Below, piece by piece: positions 24,301 through 35,667 of a DNA stretch of 64,000 nucleotides; the stretch's first letter is position 1; every line of letters begins with the position of its first letter. The notes beneath the pieces are model-generated. The model was given only the letters and a program-made list of their open reading frames with translations, was not told the origin of the DNA and searched no databases. The DNA lies in NCBI RefSeq assembly GCF_000004075.3, contig NC_026657.2, positions 37,124,732 through 37,188,731 of the forward strand, in the 5' to 3' direction. The position numbers and the translations under genes are program-made. The stretch comes from Cucumis sativus (taxonomy: Eukaryota > Streptophyta > Magnoliopsida > Cucurbitales > Cucurbitaceae).

Positions 24301-25610
24301 TTTATTTATTTATTTTAGGAAACCTCTTTCTTTTACTCCTTCAATATTTAATAATTAAAAAAGATTGATCCACTTTGATACTCAACAATATGGCCTATTG
24401 CATCATCTAACTTAAAATATCTGATTAGATGCATTCGGTTTTGGACTAAAATATACTTTTTTTTTTATTTTTATACTAATTTTCAAGATTAAAAATTAGA
24501 ACAAATATTATCAGCCATCAATTAAAATAAAATTAGCATGTCCACCTAAGATTTAAACACAGAAAAGAAACTTTAATTTTTGTTGTCTTGAAATACTTTT
24601 TTTTTTAAGTAATTAATTCCTCCGTTTCACCTTTTAGTCTCTCTTAAAGCATATGTGTTTAAGATTAACTTTTTTTCTTTTACCGTCAATACACATACTA
24701 TATGTCAATTAAAGAATGTTAACATATTTAATCATTGTTTAAAGGAGAAGAAAAAAACAAAAGAAGAGATGGTTTCTTATGTTGGAAGTGAGCGGGAAAT
24801 AAATTCTATAGTAATTATAAAAGCTCAGGCGAGGAGAAAACAAAATTTCTTCCATTTTTTTATTTTTTTTTAAGTAGGTTTTATATCTAAGTATTTAGCA
24901 ATATAGTAAAAAAGAAAATGAGATATTTTATTAATTGTAACTTATAAATAACTAATAACTTAATAAAATAAAATAAAAATTTAACTTGTAATAGTTCAAC
25001 AAAATTAAATGTTTTAACTAATGAACACTTTCATAGCTAAGGGGAAGTAAAAAAGTTTCTCTTATGAATAGAAATAATTATTAATTCTTACGTAAAATAC
25101 AATGAATGAACCTCTAGGAATTCTTAAATATGAATGTTTATAAAAGCCTTTTTCTACGTCAATTTGCACATAGTTTGGATAGTCTTCCAAATAAAAAGGA
25201 ATATCTCAATTTCATTGCATGTTTTTGTAGGTTGTTCATTTTCTTTCTATATTTTTTTTTTCTTTTTTATGCTTTTATGGATGTGTTTATTTTAAAAATA
25301 TATCTTTTGAAAATCATTTACATTTAATTGATATTTCAATATATACATAAAATATGCACTTTAGAACATCTCCATTAGTCGTCAATTGTTCAATCGATCT
25401 ACCCATCTAGAGACTAGGCTTATCAAATCGAGAAGTTGACTTTGATTTAAGAAATCTATAAAGATCGGTAAAAATGAAAGCATATCTGAATACCAATACA
25501 AACAACAATAGAGAAATTAGAAAAATATATTATTAAGTGATAGTATGTGATTTTCGAAGTTAATGTTTTTTTTATAAAAAAAATATATCATTAATTAAAA
25601 TCTTTAAAAA
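21371..25610. other. Gene-poor AT-rich intergenic DNA
   Basis: About 4.2 kb with no recognised protein domain, tRNA or element. Open frames are short and phenylalanine-, lysine- or leucine-rich, as expected by chance in AT-rich DNA. A slightly GC-richer patch at 23180-23340 has no assignable function. Confidence 0.4.
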
Positions 25611-25617
25611 TATCTAA

Positions 25618-25745
25618 ACATAAGCTTAGCTCAACTGGCACCTCTATGTTCATGTGAACAAAAAGTTCTGGATTCAAATCTCAAAGACATTAATCAATTA
25701 AAAAAAATTAATCAATTCAAAATGAAGATACTTACCACAAAAGTA
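25618..25745 (+). repeat. tRNA-derived SINE-like fragment
   Basis: TAGCTCAACTGGC (near 25627) resembles box A and GGATTCAAATCTC (near 25669) resembles box B, about 42 bases apart as in tRNA-derived SINEs. An A-rich tail-like stretch (AATTAAAAAAAATTAATC) follows. The flanks cannot fold as a tRNA, so it is not a tRNA gene. Confidence 0.45.
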
Positions 25746-25749
25746 ATCG

Positions 25750-28700
25750 TTGAGAAGAAAAAATCAATTAAAACATACGTGCATGGTTAAAAACTAGTAA
25801 TAAAAAATGGAGAGATAAATTTAAAAGAATTAGGTATTGAATGGAAATGAAAAGGCATGAAAGATGTCAACCTTGTCCCAAAGACATTGTCATGGTGTTT
25901 GTATAAAGAGTTTGAAAGGTTCCAACGTAATGATTTGCCCACACCGCTAATTGAATCTTGGCTTTAAATAAACTTTAGTTTAACTGCACCAATTCCCAAA
26001 AAGCACCCATTTTACACCACCACCCTTTTTATTTCCTCCACTTTGATTTCAATCCCATTTTAAGCTGCCCATTACACAATTAATTCACTCCTTTTTACCA
26101 TTATTGCTTATTTTTTGCCTTTTCTTTTCTTTAACATCTTAGGGTGAAAACATATAATCCAAACAAGTCAACAAAATGCTTTACGTACGGATACCATTTA
26201 CTTTTATGAGTTGTATGCTCTTTTGATTAGATATCCTATGTGTCCCTCTTAAATTCCTAATTATGCTTTCATATGAATTAATTATAGTAAGTTCTAAATT
26301 TTTGAATATGACTCAAATTATAAATTTGTAAAACAAAAGCAATTTAGATGAGAGATTTCATTTAGATATTTTATTTCAAAATAGGTGTATTAAATTTTGA
26401 TAAATTTGAGAAACAGGCCCTAGAATAGAAGTTGGGTGAGGTGGAGTAGGACTAACTTTGAGGACGGAAGTGAGCATATATAGTAGTAAAAGGCGATATT
26501 ACCCTTGATCAAGGGTATTCAAAATAAACAAATAGCATTAATACTTTTAGATGGTTCAGCTTTTTGAGGTGCGACGTGTCGGCTTCGCAACTAAGGTGCA
26601 GTCAGGCTCCCGTGTAAAGTTTTTGGCTTCTTGGTGTCGGTGAAAACCGAAACGGGGGCAAGAAAATGAGAGTTTATAAGAAAGTGACAGAGAAGTGTAT
26701 TTTTTATATTTTTCTTTTTTATTCTTTTTCTTTCATATTATAAAAAAATCAAATTACAATTTTGATTCTGCTACTAAATTTATCATCACATATGTGGTTT
26801 ATGTTTTTTTTTAAAATATTCTTTTGGGTGGTATAATGTTATTTTCAATCCTATTAATATTTATTTTCTTTTTCATTTGTTTCATTGTCATGAATAGCAG
26901 TTTTAGTGTCGGTAATTGTGTATAATAATATTTTTAAAAAAATTAATAATTTAATACACTCTTGTTAATAATATAGTGGTAAATTTAGCTATATTTGAAA
27001 AGCCTTCTTAATACTTTTGGTATTGAATAATATATTTATAGTTGTCTACGTTCATTTTCGTTTTTGTTTTACCATATGTTTTTAAAATTTACATATAAGA
27101 GATGTTAGATAGATATAATATAGAGAAAAAAACTAGAATATTTGGATGTACGCATTTCACATCTAGTTTTAATAAAATATGTTGTCATGTGGTGTTTTTA
27201 TTTTTTATTTTTATAAAATTATTTTATTCAATTCTTTTTTGTGTGGTAGAGAAGTGAAAAGCATAAAAGTTATGTGCATGTTGCATCTAATCATTGTTCA
27301 TGTAATATTTTAATCATGTCATTTTAAATCAGTTTTATCTTATAAAAGGTTAATGCAGACACCATCAAAATAGAAAAGAGATAAAAAAAAAAATTTTTAT
27401 CAAAATTGTGATTTAGAAAGTTGAGTTTGAAGATTGAGAAGAGTCGAATATACAATTGTTAGACAAAGTAAGTTTATTAATAAAAAGTATGTAAATTTCC
27501 TCATTCCCTAAATAGGTTTATTTATTCTTTAATTTGAATTTCTCATTTCAATAAACTCGAAAGCTATGATAGTGGACAATTTATTAGTAAGTGACCATGT
27601 TAACAAAAATAAATATTGGACAAAATCTAAATGTAGTTTTAGTGGACAATACATATGCATTTTTAAATATTGGCCGTTCGATTACCAACATAATTACCAT
27701 TGTTTTAATATTTAAACAAAACAAATAATAATAATAATAATTTACATCAAAACAACTAAATAAAATCTGTTCTTTTTTAAAAGAATAAAAAAGAAAAGAG
27801 AGAAAGATTGACGATTTGAATGGATTGTAGCATGGTATGAATCTCATAGCGTTTAGACTCCTATCTTCTTTAATATCATATACCTTGAAATACTAAAGTA
27901 AGTTTAACACAAAAATACACCAAATTACAAATACCAACCTCTATCTTATTTTATCCCAACCTTTTAGTTCTTTTGTATAAAAATATTTAGTTTTAAATGG
28001 TTCGTTTCAACGTTCTTGTTTCTTATTTTCTATTTTTCATTTTCATTTTTTTAAAACAGATACGTTTACTTTTCGTTTCTAAATTTTAAAAAACATTTTT
28101 TAAAATTGGATAAAAAATAAAAAAATATGAAAAAGTAGATTCTCCTAGTTTCGTTATTGCTCCAAGTCGTGGTTCAACTCTCAACGTTAATATTGTTTTT
28201 TTCTCCCTTCTTTTATTAGTTTTCATATATGTTTAATTTAATTTTAAATTTTTAATATTTAGATTTGTGTACTATTTGATCCTCAAACTTCAAATTTAAT
28301 TATAAATTTTCATTTCTATTTAGCTACATTTATTTTTTGTTTTTTTTTTTCATGTTTACATCTTTAATTAAATTTTAAATTTTAAATTGTTAACTTTTTG
28401 AATTAAAAGATTTAATAGGTTAATTTAAATATGTTTTTAATTTAAAATGTTTATTATTTGAAAGTTACTTAGAAATTTTTTTACTAAAATATTCATTTTA
28501 GTTATCTTTAATATTTCACAATCATAACATTTACCTAAAATTGAGTTGAATTAGAATCAGCACATTAAGATATATTAATTAAATGAGAAATTATATTTCA
28601 AATAAAAAATTAACCACATGTGATTAATAAAATCTATTGTAATTTATTATTAATTTTACAACAAAAATGATGGATAATTGATAAAACAAATTTTTATTTA

Positions 28701-29220
28701 GAAATGAGAATAATTATCGAATATAGTTTTTTTTCTTATTTAGAAAAAAACAAGGAACAATAAATATGAAAGAGAAAAGCAGAAACATTATAGAATAAGG
28801 TTTAAAGTTTTGATTTGTGCATTTTAGTCCTCCAAATTTACAAAATATGTTTAAAAGATGATTCTTCCTATTTAAAGTTATTTAAAAATAATAACACAAC
28901 ATTTTTAAATTTTTTTTAAAAAACATATTTTCTGTCCTCTCTTTCCATCATCCAATAGGAACTGAGGGTTGAATCCTCCACATCTAGAATGAAAAGGTAT
29001 GTGAGCTAGTTAAATAATATTTTTGTCCACCTTAATTATTATTATTTATTATTATAAAGGGATAAATGGTTAACATTAAATTTTGAATTATAAATACTAT
29101 ATATAGTTTTAGGAGAAATGTAATTTTGATAATAGTATGTGGTATATGAAAATTGATGGGAGGTGTAGTCTACAATCTAAAATCTACGATGTACAACTGG
29201 TGGGGAGGCTGGAATTGAAG
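25750..29220. other. AT-rich intergenic DNA upstream of the bZIP gene
   Basis: No gene is recognised in about 3.5 kb. A GC-richer island at about 26555-26665 contains a GACGTGTCGGC word and stands out from its surroundings. Confidence 0.4.
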
Positions 29221-29334
29221 GGTTGTGAATAATCCATCAATCACCGCCCTCCCCGTTGATTCCAATTCCAATTCTTCTTTTCTTTTCCACCCTTCATTTT
29301 TCCTTTTCTCTCTTTTTCACCCCTTTTCTTTTTC

Positions 29335-29341
29335 TATATAT
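29335..29341 (+). promoter_or_regulatory. Distal TATA box of the bZIP gene
   Basis: TATATAT lies about 120 bases before the first upstream ORF. A start about 30 bases downstream would give a leader of about 465 bases that carries all three uORFs. Confidence 0.45.
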
Positions 29342-29365
29342 TGCCTCCTCCCCAATTTCAAAATT

Positions 29366-29437
29366 CCCTTCCCCTTCCCCCTTCCCCCTTCTCCCTTCCC
29401 CTTCTCCCTTCCCCTTCTCCCCCATCCCCCCAACACT
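29366..29437. repeat. CCCTTCC-type polypyrimidine tract in the bZIP leader
   Basis: About 70 bases built of repeated CCCTTCC/CTTCTCC units lie in the presumed 5' leader or core promoter. Confidence 0.85.
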
Positions 29438-29456
29438 TCCATTAATTTCTACATAG

Positions 29457-29513
29457 ATGCTGGAAACCTCTTCTTCCTTATCCCTTGACATTGATGTCTC
29501 CGGTTCTCAGTGA
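29457..29513 (+). CDS. First upstream ORF of the bZIP leader (18 aa)
   Basis: ATG at 29457 opens a frame (MLETSSSLSLDIDVSGSQ) that ends at TGA 29511-29513. It overlaps the start of the sucrose-control uORF in another frame. In the Arabidopsis bZIP11 leader, as I recall, a first uORF likewise overlaps the control uORF. Its translation would hinder initiation at 29494. Confidence 0.5.
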   Translation: MLETSSSLSLDIDVSGSQ

Positions 29514-29619
29514 AATCCTCCGTTCCGGTTTCATCATTACCTCTTCTCTCCTCCGCCGTACCCATTTACTCCAATCTTTCTCTGTCCTCTTCCTCCATTG
29601 GTTTTACGTCTTCTCATGA
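29494..29619 (+). CDS. Conserved sucrose-control uORF (SC-uORF, 41 aa)
   Basis: This small upstream ORF encodes a 41-aa peptide starting MSPVLSEILRSG, continuing LLRRTHLLQS and ending FSVLFLHWFYVFS just before TGA. That C-terminal half is the hallmark of the SC peptide in group S1 bZIP leaders. When sucrose is high, the nascent peptide stalls the ribosome and lowers translation of the main ORF. The key features are present: the RR(T)HL block, the aromatic-rich FLHWFYVFS end, and termination right after the conserved serine. The stop lies 213 bases before the main start codon. The uORF was found in a frame different from the longer low-complexity frame at 29510-29830. Confidence 0.93.
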   Translation: MSPVLSEILRSGFIITSSLLRRTHLLQSFSVLFLHWFYVFS

Positions 29620-29657
29620 ACTTCCATTTTTTTCCCTTTCTACTATACCTTCTTTAA
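29616..29657 (+). CDS. Third short uORF (13 aa) in the bZIP leader
   Basis: ATG at 29616 overlaps the SC-uORF stop in the ATGA arrangement and encodes MNFHFFPFLLYLL. The overlap would permit termination-reinitiation. It has no other recognisable feature. Confidence 0.4.
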   Translation: MNFHFFPFLLYLL

Positions 29658-29693
29658 TTTCTCCTTCCTCCTCTCTCTCTTTCTCTCTCTCTC

Positions 29694-29700
29694 TATATAA
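29694..29700 (+). promoter_or_regulatory. Proximal TATA box between the SC-uORF and the bZIP ORF
   Basis: CTATATAAACTC is a near-perfect plant TATA box 133 bases before the main ATG. Use of this promoter would give a leader of about 100 bases without any upstream ATG, so the transcript would escape sucrose control. The motif is seen directly; its use is inferred. Confidence 0.45.
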
Positions 29701-29832
29701 ACTCAAAATCCCCTCAAATTTAGCTTCTGGGGTTTTCTCATCAACTGTAAATACAGAAATCCCTTTCTTTATATATTTATATATTCATATATATATATAT
29801 ATCTATAGTTTTTTTTTTTTTTTTTTGTGATT

Positions 29833-30384
29833 ATGGATTGCTCTAGTGGGAATTCTTCAGGTTCATTATGTGAACAGATTGTGGTTCAGAACCAAAGCTC
29901 TGGTTCTGAAGCAGAGTTGAAGCAATTGATGGATCAAAGAAAAAGAAAACGAATGCAATCCAATAGAGAATCGGCGAGGAGATCCAGGATGCGAAAACAA
30001 CAACACTTGGATGGATTAATGGTACAAGTAAGTCAGCTGAGAGATAACAAAAATCAAATGATTTCAAGAATTAATCTCACTACTCAATTGTTTCTCAACA
30101 TTGAAGCAGAGAACTCTGTTTTAAGAGCTCAGATTCTGGAACTTACTCATAGATTAGAATCATTAAACCAGATCTTATCCCATATCAACAACAACAACAA
30201 CATCGACGATGATGAACAACAACAACAACAACAACATAATAATAATAATTTTCTTCAAGATTTTTGGGACAACTTTGATGATTTTGATCTTAATCCATTG
30301 TTCATCAACTCCTTGTTCTTCACTCCACAACAACAACAACCACCCATTATGGCATCTGCTCATCATCACCTGCTTCACTACTGA
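29833..30384 (+). CDS. Group S1 bZIP transcription factor
   Basis: Single-exon ORF of 183 aa; S1 bZIPs (bZIP1, 2, 11, 44 and 53 type) are intronless and heterodimerise with group C factors to control amino-acid and sugar-starvation genes in the nucleus. The basic region is at residues 36-52 (RKRKRMQSNRESARRSR) with the N44-x7-R52 signature. The leucine zipper follows with L62, L69, M76, T83, I90, L97, L104 and L111. The zipper-end words AENSVLRAQ and LTHRLESLN are characteristic of the group. The C-terminus has a CAA-encoded glutamine run (about residues 127-132), Asn runs and a short acidic FWDNFDDFDLNP segment. The start is ATG 29833; an in-frame GTG two codons upstream is not used. Expression is probably controlled by the leader uORFs. 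Confidence 0.95.
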   Translation: MDCSSGNSSGSLCEQIVVQNQSSGSEAELKQLMDQRKRKRMQSNRESARRSRMRKQQHLDGLMVQVSQLRDNKNQMISRINLTTQLFLNIEAENSVLRAQILELTHRLESLNQILSHINNNNNIDDDEQQQQQQHNNNNFLQDFWDNFDDFDLNPLFINSLFFTPQQQQPPIMASAHHHLLHY

Positions 30385-32490
30385 TTCATCTAATCTCTTT
30401 TTATGCTCTTGCGTTTCATGAGAATATTAGATTGTTTAAATCCATGAAAAAACTTCAAGTGTAAAATATTAGCTTTAATTTTGTGGGAGATGGGTAGGTA
30501 AAGGAAATCAATATTATTGAAGATTAATATTTTCAAAGTTGGGAAAAAGCAACCTAAAAAGAAAAGAAAAAAAAAGTGTAAACTAGTTTCTTGGATTTTA
30601 TTTTGATTGGGGAGTGGGTCATTTTCATTATGATGTAATGGGGCTTTTCATGCGTTTTAGAGGGCCCCTACCTTGTTATTATTATTATTATTATATATTC
30701 ATATAATATAATTAAAGTATTTTCTTTCTTTTTCTTATTTTAATTTCACTCTCTGCTTTTCCTTGCCGCAAGGAAAATATAATTATTCTATTTTTGGTTT
30801 TAATTTTATTTAATAATTTATTTAGAATAATTGCAAATGCATCTAAAGTTGTTTGAACCGACCATTTGTTAAAAGGGGCAGTAGGTCCCTTCATCACCAT
30901 TTAAATCATATTTCATACCTATTTTCAACTATCATATAATAAAATTTAAGATTCTATTCTATTTAGGATCACCTTTGATAGACATTGATAAATTTCTATC
31001 AATAATAAAGTATAAAATTTTCTTTATTCATCTTTTCGACTAACAAAGTAGTAGGTTTGAATGTGTGATAGTACTATTTTTTTTATTTATTAAAGATCTC
31101 ATGAATAGTGTTTGATTTTATATGTATGGTTTATATAAAATATGGAGATGAAAAGCCACTTGACCAGATCTGAATTAAAATAATTTTAAAAAAATAATGA
31201 GATAAAAGACAATAGAATGAAACTTTGTGTCTTTCGCTAAGTCACTTTATTCGTAAATGCTCTTCTTACAACCACTATTTATATAATTACAAAACTACAA
31301 GAATATCTATCTATATATATATATATTTATATTTATATAAGAAAATTGAGTTAAAAAGAATTTGTTATATATTTGGATTATACGTATGGACCTTTAAATT
31401 TAAGACAACACTCGAATTGTTATTTATAATATTTAGGCAATAGTGAAGTGTATATATGCACCATTACACTAGTTCAATGTATTTGGTCTTAACATTTTCA
31501 TTAGGGAAATTAATGGTTTTTTTAGGTTAATTTGAATAACCACTCTCCAAAATAATAATTAAGTTTATGAGTGTGATTTATTGTTTATAGACTCTAAAAT
31601 TGATATAAATTTTGTAAAATTTTATAAAAAAAAATAATGTTGCGTTATTTTAATTTTTATATATGTAAAAGTTCACAACTCTGGAGTTGAGTGGTATAAA
31701 TTTGATATTTTTCTCTTTTTTTTTCTAACTAATAAAGGGTTGTTAGTGTAAAACAATTAATTAGTAATACTATTATTTAAGAAAACATGGAGGAAATTAT
31801 AAAAAATATGGGGTTAGTTTATTAGTAGGATTGCCTGAAGACTGTTTTAATAATAATAATAATAATAAAAATAATAATTTACATAAAGCAAAAGCAGTAT
31901 TAATTAAGAAAGGGAAGGGAAGTGATGAATTTGTTTGGAGTGTGATCACATGGTTGGTTGCAGTAAACAAAGGAAGCCTTAAAATGAATATTTCAAACAT
32001 TAAAATTGTCCTTTCTGAATCGCATATTACCTTACCACTTTCTCCTCTCTTAACTTCACTTCTCAATCAATCCAAATATTAATTTGTTTCTGTCTCTCCA
32101 TTCAATTCAATTCCCTCTTTGTTGGTATTTAAATGGTAGATTATTAATCACAACTCTAATTAATTATATAAAACCATTTTTAATTTTAGTTCCTAATGAT
32201 ATATATATATATATATGAAATAACTGTTATTGTATTGGGTGATACTGTATTTGTTTTATTTTGGTGCTAATAACGGATAAGATTTAAGGGTTGTTTGACA
32301 CACATAACTAAGTTGGTAATTATTATAGAAGAGAGTAATTGAAAAAGTTGACTCGTTCATGTAAGAAATGGATGAGTTCCATAACCATCATTTTAAATTA
32401 AGGATGAACCAACCGATTTTACCCATCGAACCTAACTTGTGATCGTACATTAACTTTGTGTTAAATTTGTATTAGTTTATCTGTAGAATG
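30385..32490. other. Spacer downstream of the bZIP gene
   Basis: Contains the bZIP 3' UTR and AT-rich DNA. ATT triplet runs occur near 30678 and AAT runs near 31850, with a TA-rich run near 31310-31330. A fragment of the GATAGA-type foldback repeat lies at 30966-31010. No gene is seen. Confidence 0.45.
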
Positions 32491-32494
32491 AAAA

Positions 32495-32830
32495 TTTTGA
32501 AAAAGAAAATATTTATTATTATTTTATTCAAAATCTCCATTTCTGCATTGCTATCTAAACAATGTGGAAGTCTCCTTATAAACTCTTAGATCCATTCATG
32601 GATTTGGGTTTTAAGGACACTCAAGTTCTGGAAGGAGAGAGGAGATAGGAGATAGGCAAATGCAAATATAATGCCCACCCCACTACTATATAAAAAAATC
32701 TTTCAACTTCATCTCTTTCTATACAAAGAGAGTAGAACCATCGTGAAACATCTTAAAGAAAGCGTGATTCGTACCTTACACGAGACATAAGGCGAAGTTC
32801 ATCAACAATAATATCAATAGTGTATATATA
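32495..32830 (+). repeat. LTR fragment, family shared with 47590-48475
   Basis: Two blocks match the reverse complement of 47590-48475. One is around 32500-32630 (AAACAATGTGGAAGTCTCCT, GATCCATTCATGG). The other is around 32742-32800 (GAAACATCTTAAAGAAAGCG, CCTTACACGAGACATAAGGC). It carries no coding sequence. Confidence 0.65.
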
Positions 32831-33645
32831 TATAATACAATATAAAAAGTTATTCAACAATGATCAAAAGACATGCTACCATGTGATATTTTTATTTTTA
32901 TTTTCTTAAACAATATTCCTTTTCTAATTCTTTCGTGGAGCATAAAAGCTAACGTTTAGATTACATTTAATGATAGATAAATTTAGTATAGACTTGAAAA
33001 CTTGAACCTCACCTCAAGTTTATGTTCTCAATAGTAATAAATAGCCTAATGGTAAAATTAGTTTTTATTCTTTTCTAAGTTCAAACCTTTACAATCTCTC
33101 CTAAATAATTTTCAAACCTTTAAAAGACACAATATAATTCTCATTTTTGTATGGTGTGATAAAACTCTCCTAAATAATTTTTACCCTACCTAAAAACTAC
33201 TTACAAGAGTTAAAAGATGTCTAACATAGACATTTACTATTGGTATTAAAAGTGACATATTTGAACTATTAATTATATAATAATTTTCATTTTATTAATC
33301 TATTTGATTGCATTTATTATCGATCCTAACTAATTATGAAATATATGATATACAATTACTAATTGTTAATTAATTTAATCAACAAATATATCTCGTATCT
33401 CTCCACACTTCACTTCTTTGCCCAGTCCATTTCTCATTATTTGTTTTGTAGTTAACTTTTTCATTTTTTTTGGTGAGTTTATAATTTTTTTTCATTTTTA
33501 TATTTTGATCAATTTTCATTCTATATACAATGTTTTGAAATATTGTTATACGAATTTTTAGGTTTTTCAATTAATTTTTTTGTTACAATAGTAAATCCTA
33601 ATTATTTGATGAGGAATATATTTTCAATGTATAATGAGTATATTA
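32831..33645. other. AT-rich intergenic DNA
   Basis: No gene or repeat is recognised. Confidence 0.4.
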
Positions 33646-33758
33646 TATCCATTATCAATGTTATTCATATATTTAAAGACCATTTCAAAGTATCCATTAT
33701 CAATGTTATTCATATATTTAAAAATGTTATTCATATATTTAAAGACCATTTCAAAGTT
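33646..33758. repeat. Short tandem duplication
   Basis: A 45-base unit starting TATCCATTATCAATGTTATT and ending CATTTCAAAG occurs at 33646 and again at 33691. The second copy has an internal duplication of ATGTTATTCATATATTTAAA. Confidence 0.85.
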
Positions 33759-33759
33759 T

Positions 33760-35660
33760 TACAATGTATATAAACCTAAAATCAGATTACATATTTGTTT
33801 GTTATATATCAGATATGGACGTAAATTACAGGTATATATTTTTTTTCTTACCAAGTATGACCAACGTTCCAGTATATTATGATAACTTTTTAACGATTTG
33901 GACAACTATATTAGTTGTTGTGTATTAGATATTGTAGTCCATGAACAAATGTCATTTCAAAGTTACGTAATAGTTCATAAAAATTATTGTAAATGTGAAA
34001 CAAATATATTATAGTAATTAACAACTGATTTTATTACATGGTATATTATTGGATCAGATTAACTAAGTCTTAAGAATATACCATGTTTAAATATTATTAC
34101 CCTTCTTTATTATATAATATAGAGTATATGCAAAATAATTAAATATACATGTGTATATGTGAAAAAGTACATTAAAATATATATAAATCTATAATTATTA
34201 TAGTTATATTTGATATAAACATGATACATATTTGAAATTAATAACTAAAACAATAAATAAATCATGACATATTTTTTTAAAACTATAAAATTCATAAAAT
34301 AAAGAAATAAAATTTGAAAGGCCAAAACTCGAGCAACAAAATAACGTAGGAATGAAAGAAAAAATTATGTAAAAAACCATATAACAATGATAATAAAAAA
34401 AAATGAAATTTACATCCTAAAAAAATAAACCAAACATTAACAATTAAAAAATATATGTAAATAAATCAAATCTCATATATATTATCTCACAATGATAACT
34501 AAAATGAATAATAAATACCAAAATCAAATTTGAAATTATATCGAGCAAACTATGGATAGTGTCGGTCCTTCAATAAATTTAAATTTTAAAAAAAGATTAT
34601 GATTTTTGAACTTTGAAGTAATTGAACCTGTATATTTGTACCATACGAGTTAAAAACCCCTTTATCAAAATGTTATTATGAGAACCAAATTCGCAAATTT
34701 ATGTTCACCGTGCAGCTTCAGTCAGGAAATTTGATCTGAATTTGAAGAATCAGCAGTTAATAAGATAGGAAAGGTGAGAAATGCAGGAGAAGAAAGGTAA
34801 TACCTATTTATATGCAAAAACTAGCAATTAAAACACTACCTAGTACTCCATCAAGCATATATAAATATATGTTGTAGTTTGAATGACTTCCCAATTTATG
34901 TAACATTTTCCGTCATTTTCTCCATCATTTTACTCTTTATTACCCGAGTGGAATCTAGCTTTATAAGTGAGAGAGATATGCTGAGCTATACAATGACTTC
35001 AACATCCGTTGAATCCAAAATTTACCCAATCCCCAGATAGCTCTGTATATATAATTGTTCTAATTATGGGTCAGATTCTGGTTCAGCATAGGGTACATCA
35101 CCCACCCAATCCATCTTTTAACCTATAACTTCACTTGATAGTGACGTGTGACCAAAAATATGTACTTAACAAAAAATAAATTGACAAAATACCTAACAGT
35201 TTCCAGTGTAAAACTTTTTTTTACCCTACAATTCCGTGTGGTTGGGAATCTGGGACTCTGAACTGCAAATGCTTGAATAGTCTCTCAATTTACAATCTGG
35301 TTTTCTTACAAAATTACTGTCTTCCTACAAGCTGAAGAAGACCCTACAAGTTACATTTAAGCTAATGAACAGAATATTACCTCTTGCTCGAGCACCGATT
35401 CCTTCTTTGGGTGAGTTCAGAGGGGGAAATATCAGAAATTCCATGCCCATTCAACTCTTTTAAACATCAAATATTTAACAATACAAGCCATCAAATATTT
35501 ACAATCCCGTGGTAGGGGGATCCATGTATTTACACAATTATGTCAAACAGGAGTTTCCCCCTGTCGTAAACAGAAGTAGATAGTTTTATTATTATATTTT
35601 CTTTTTTGTAAATAATGGGTAACAGAACAACGAAAATCAATAGTAAAAGTGGAAATGAAA
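33760..35660. other. AT-rich spacer, includes the HFLX 3' side
   Basis: No gene is recognised. The right end likely contains the 3' UTR of the HFLX gene on the minus strand. Confidence 0.4.
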
Positions 35661-35667
35661 ATTTTGA

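Noticed and set aside
25618..25745. tRNA gene
   Set aside because: Box A and box B are present, but the acceptor stem and anticodon arm do not form; a SINE fragment is more likely.
29225..29488. Overlapping 66-87-codon frames in the CCCTTCC tract, both strands
   Set aside because: They are products of the polypyrimidine repeat with no protein character.
29510..29830. 106-codon plus-strand open frame before the bZIP ORF
   Set aside because: It is serine- and leucine-rich low complexity, reads through CT and TA repeats, and lies in a different frame from the conserved SC-uORF.
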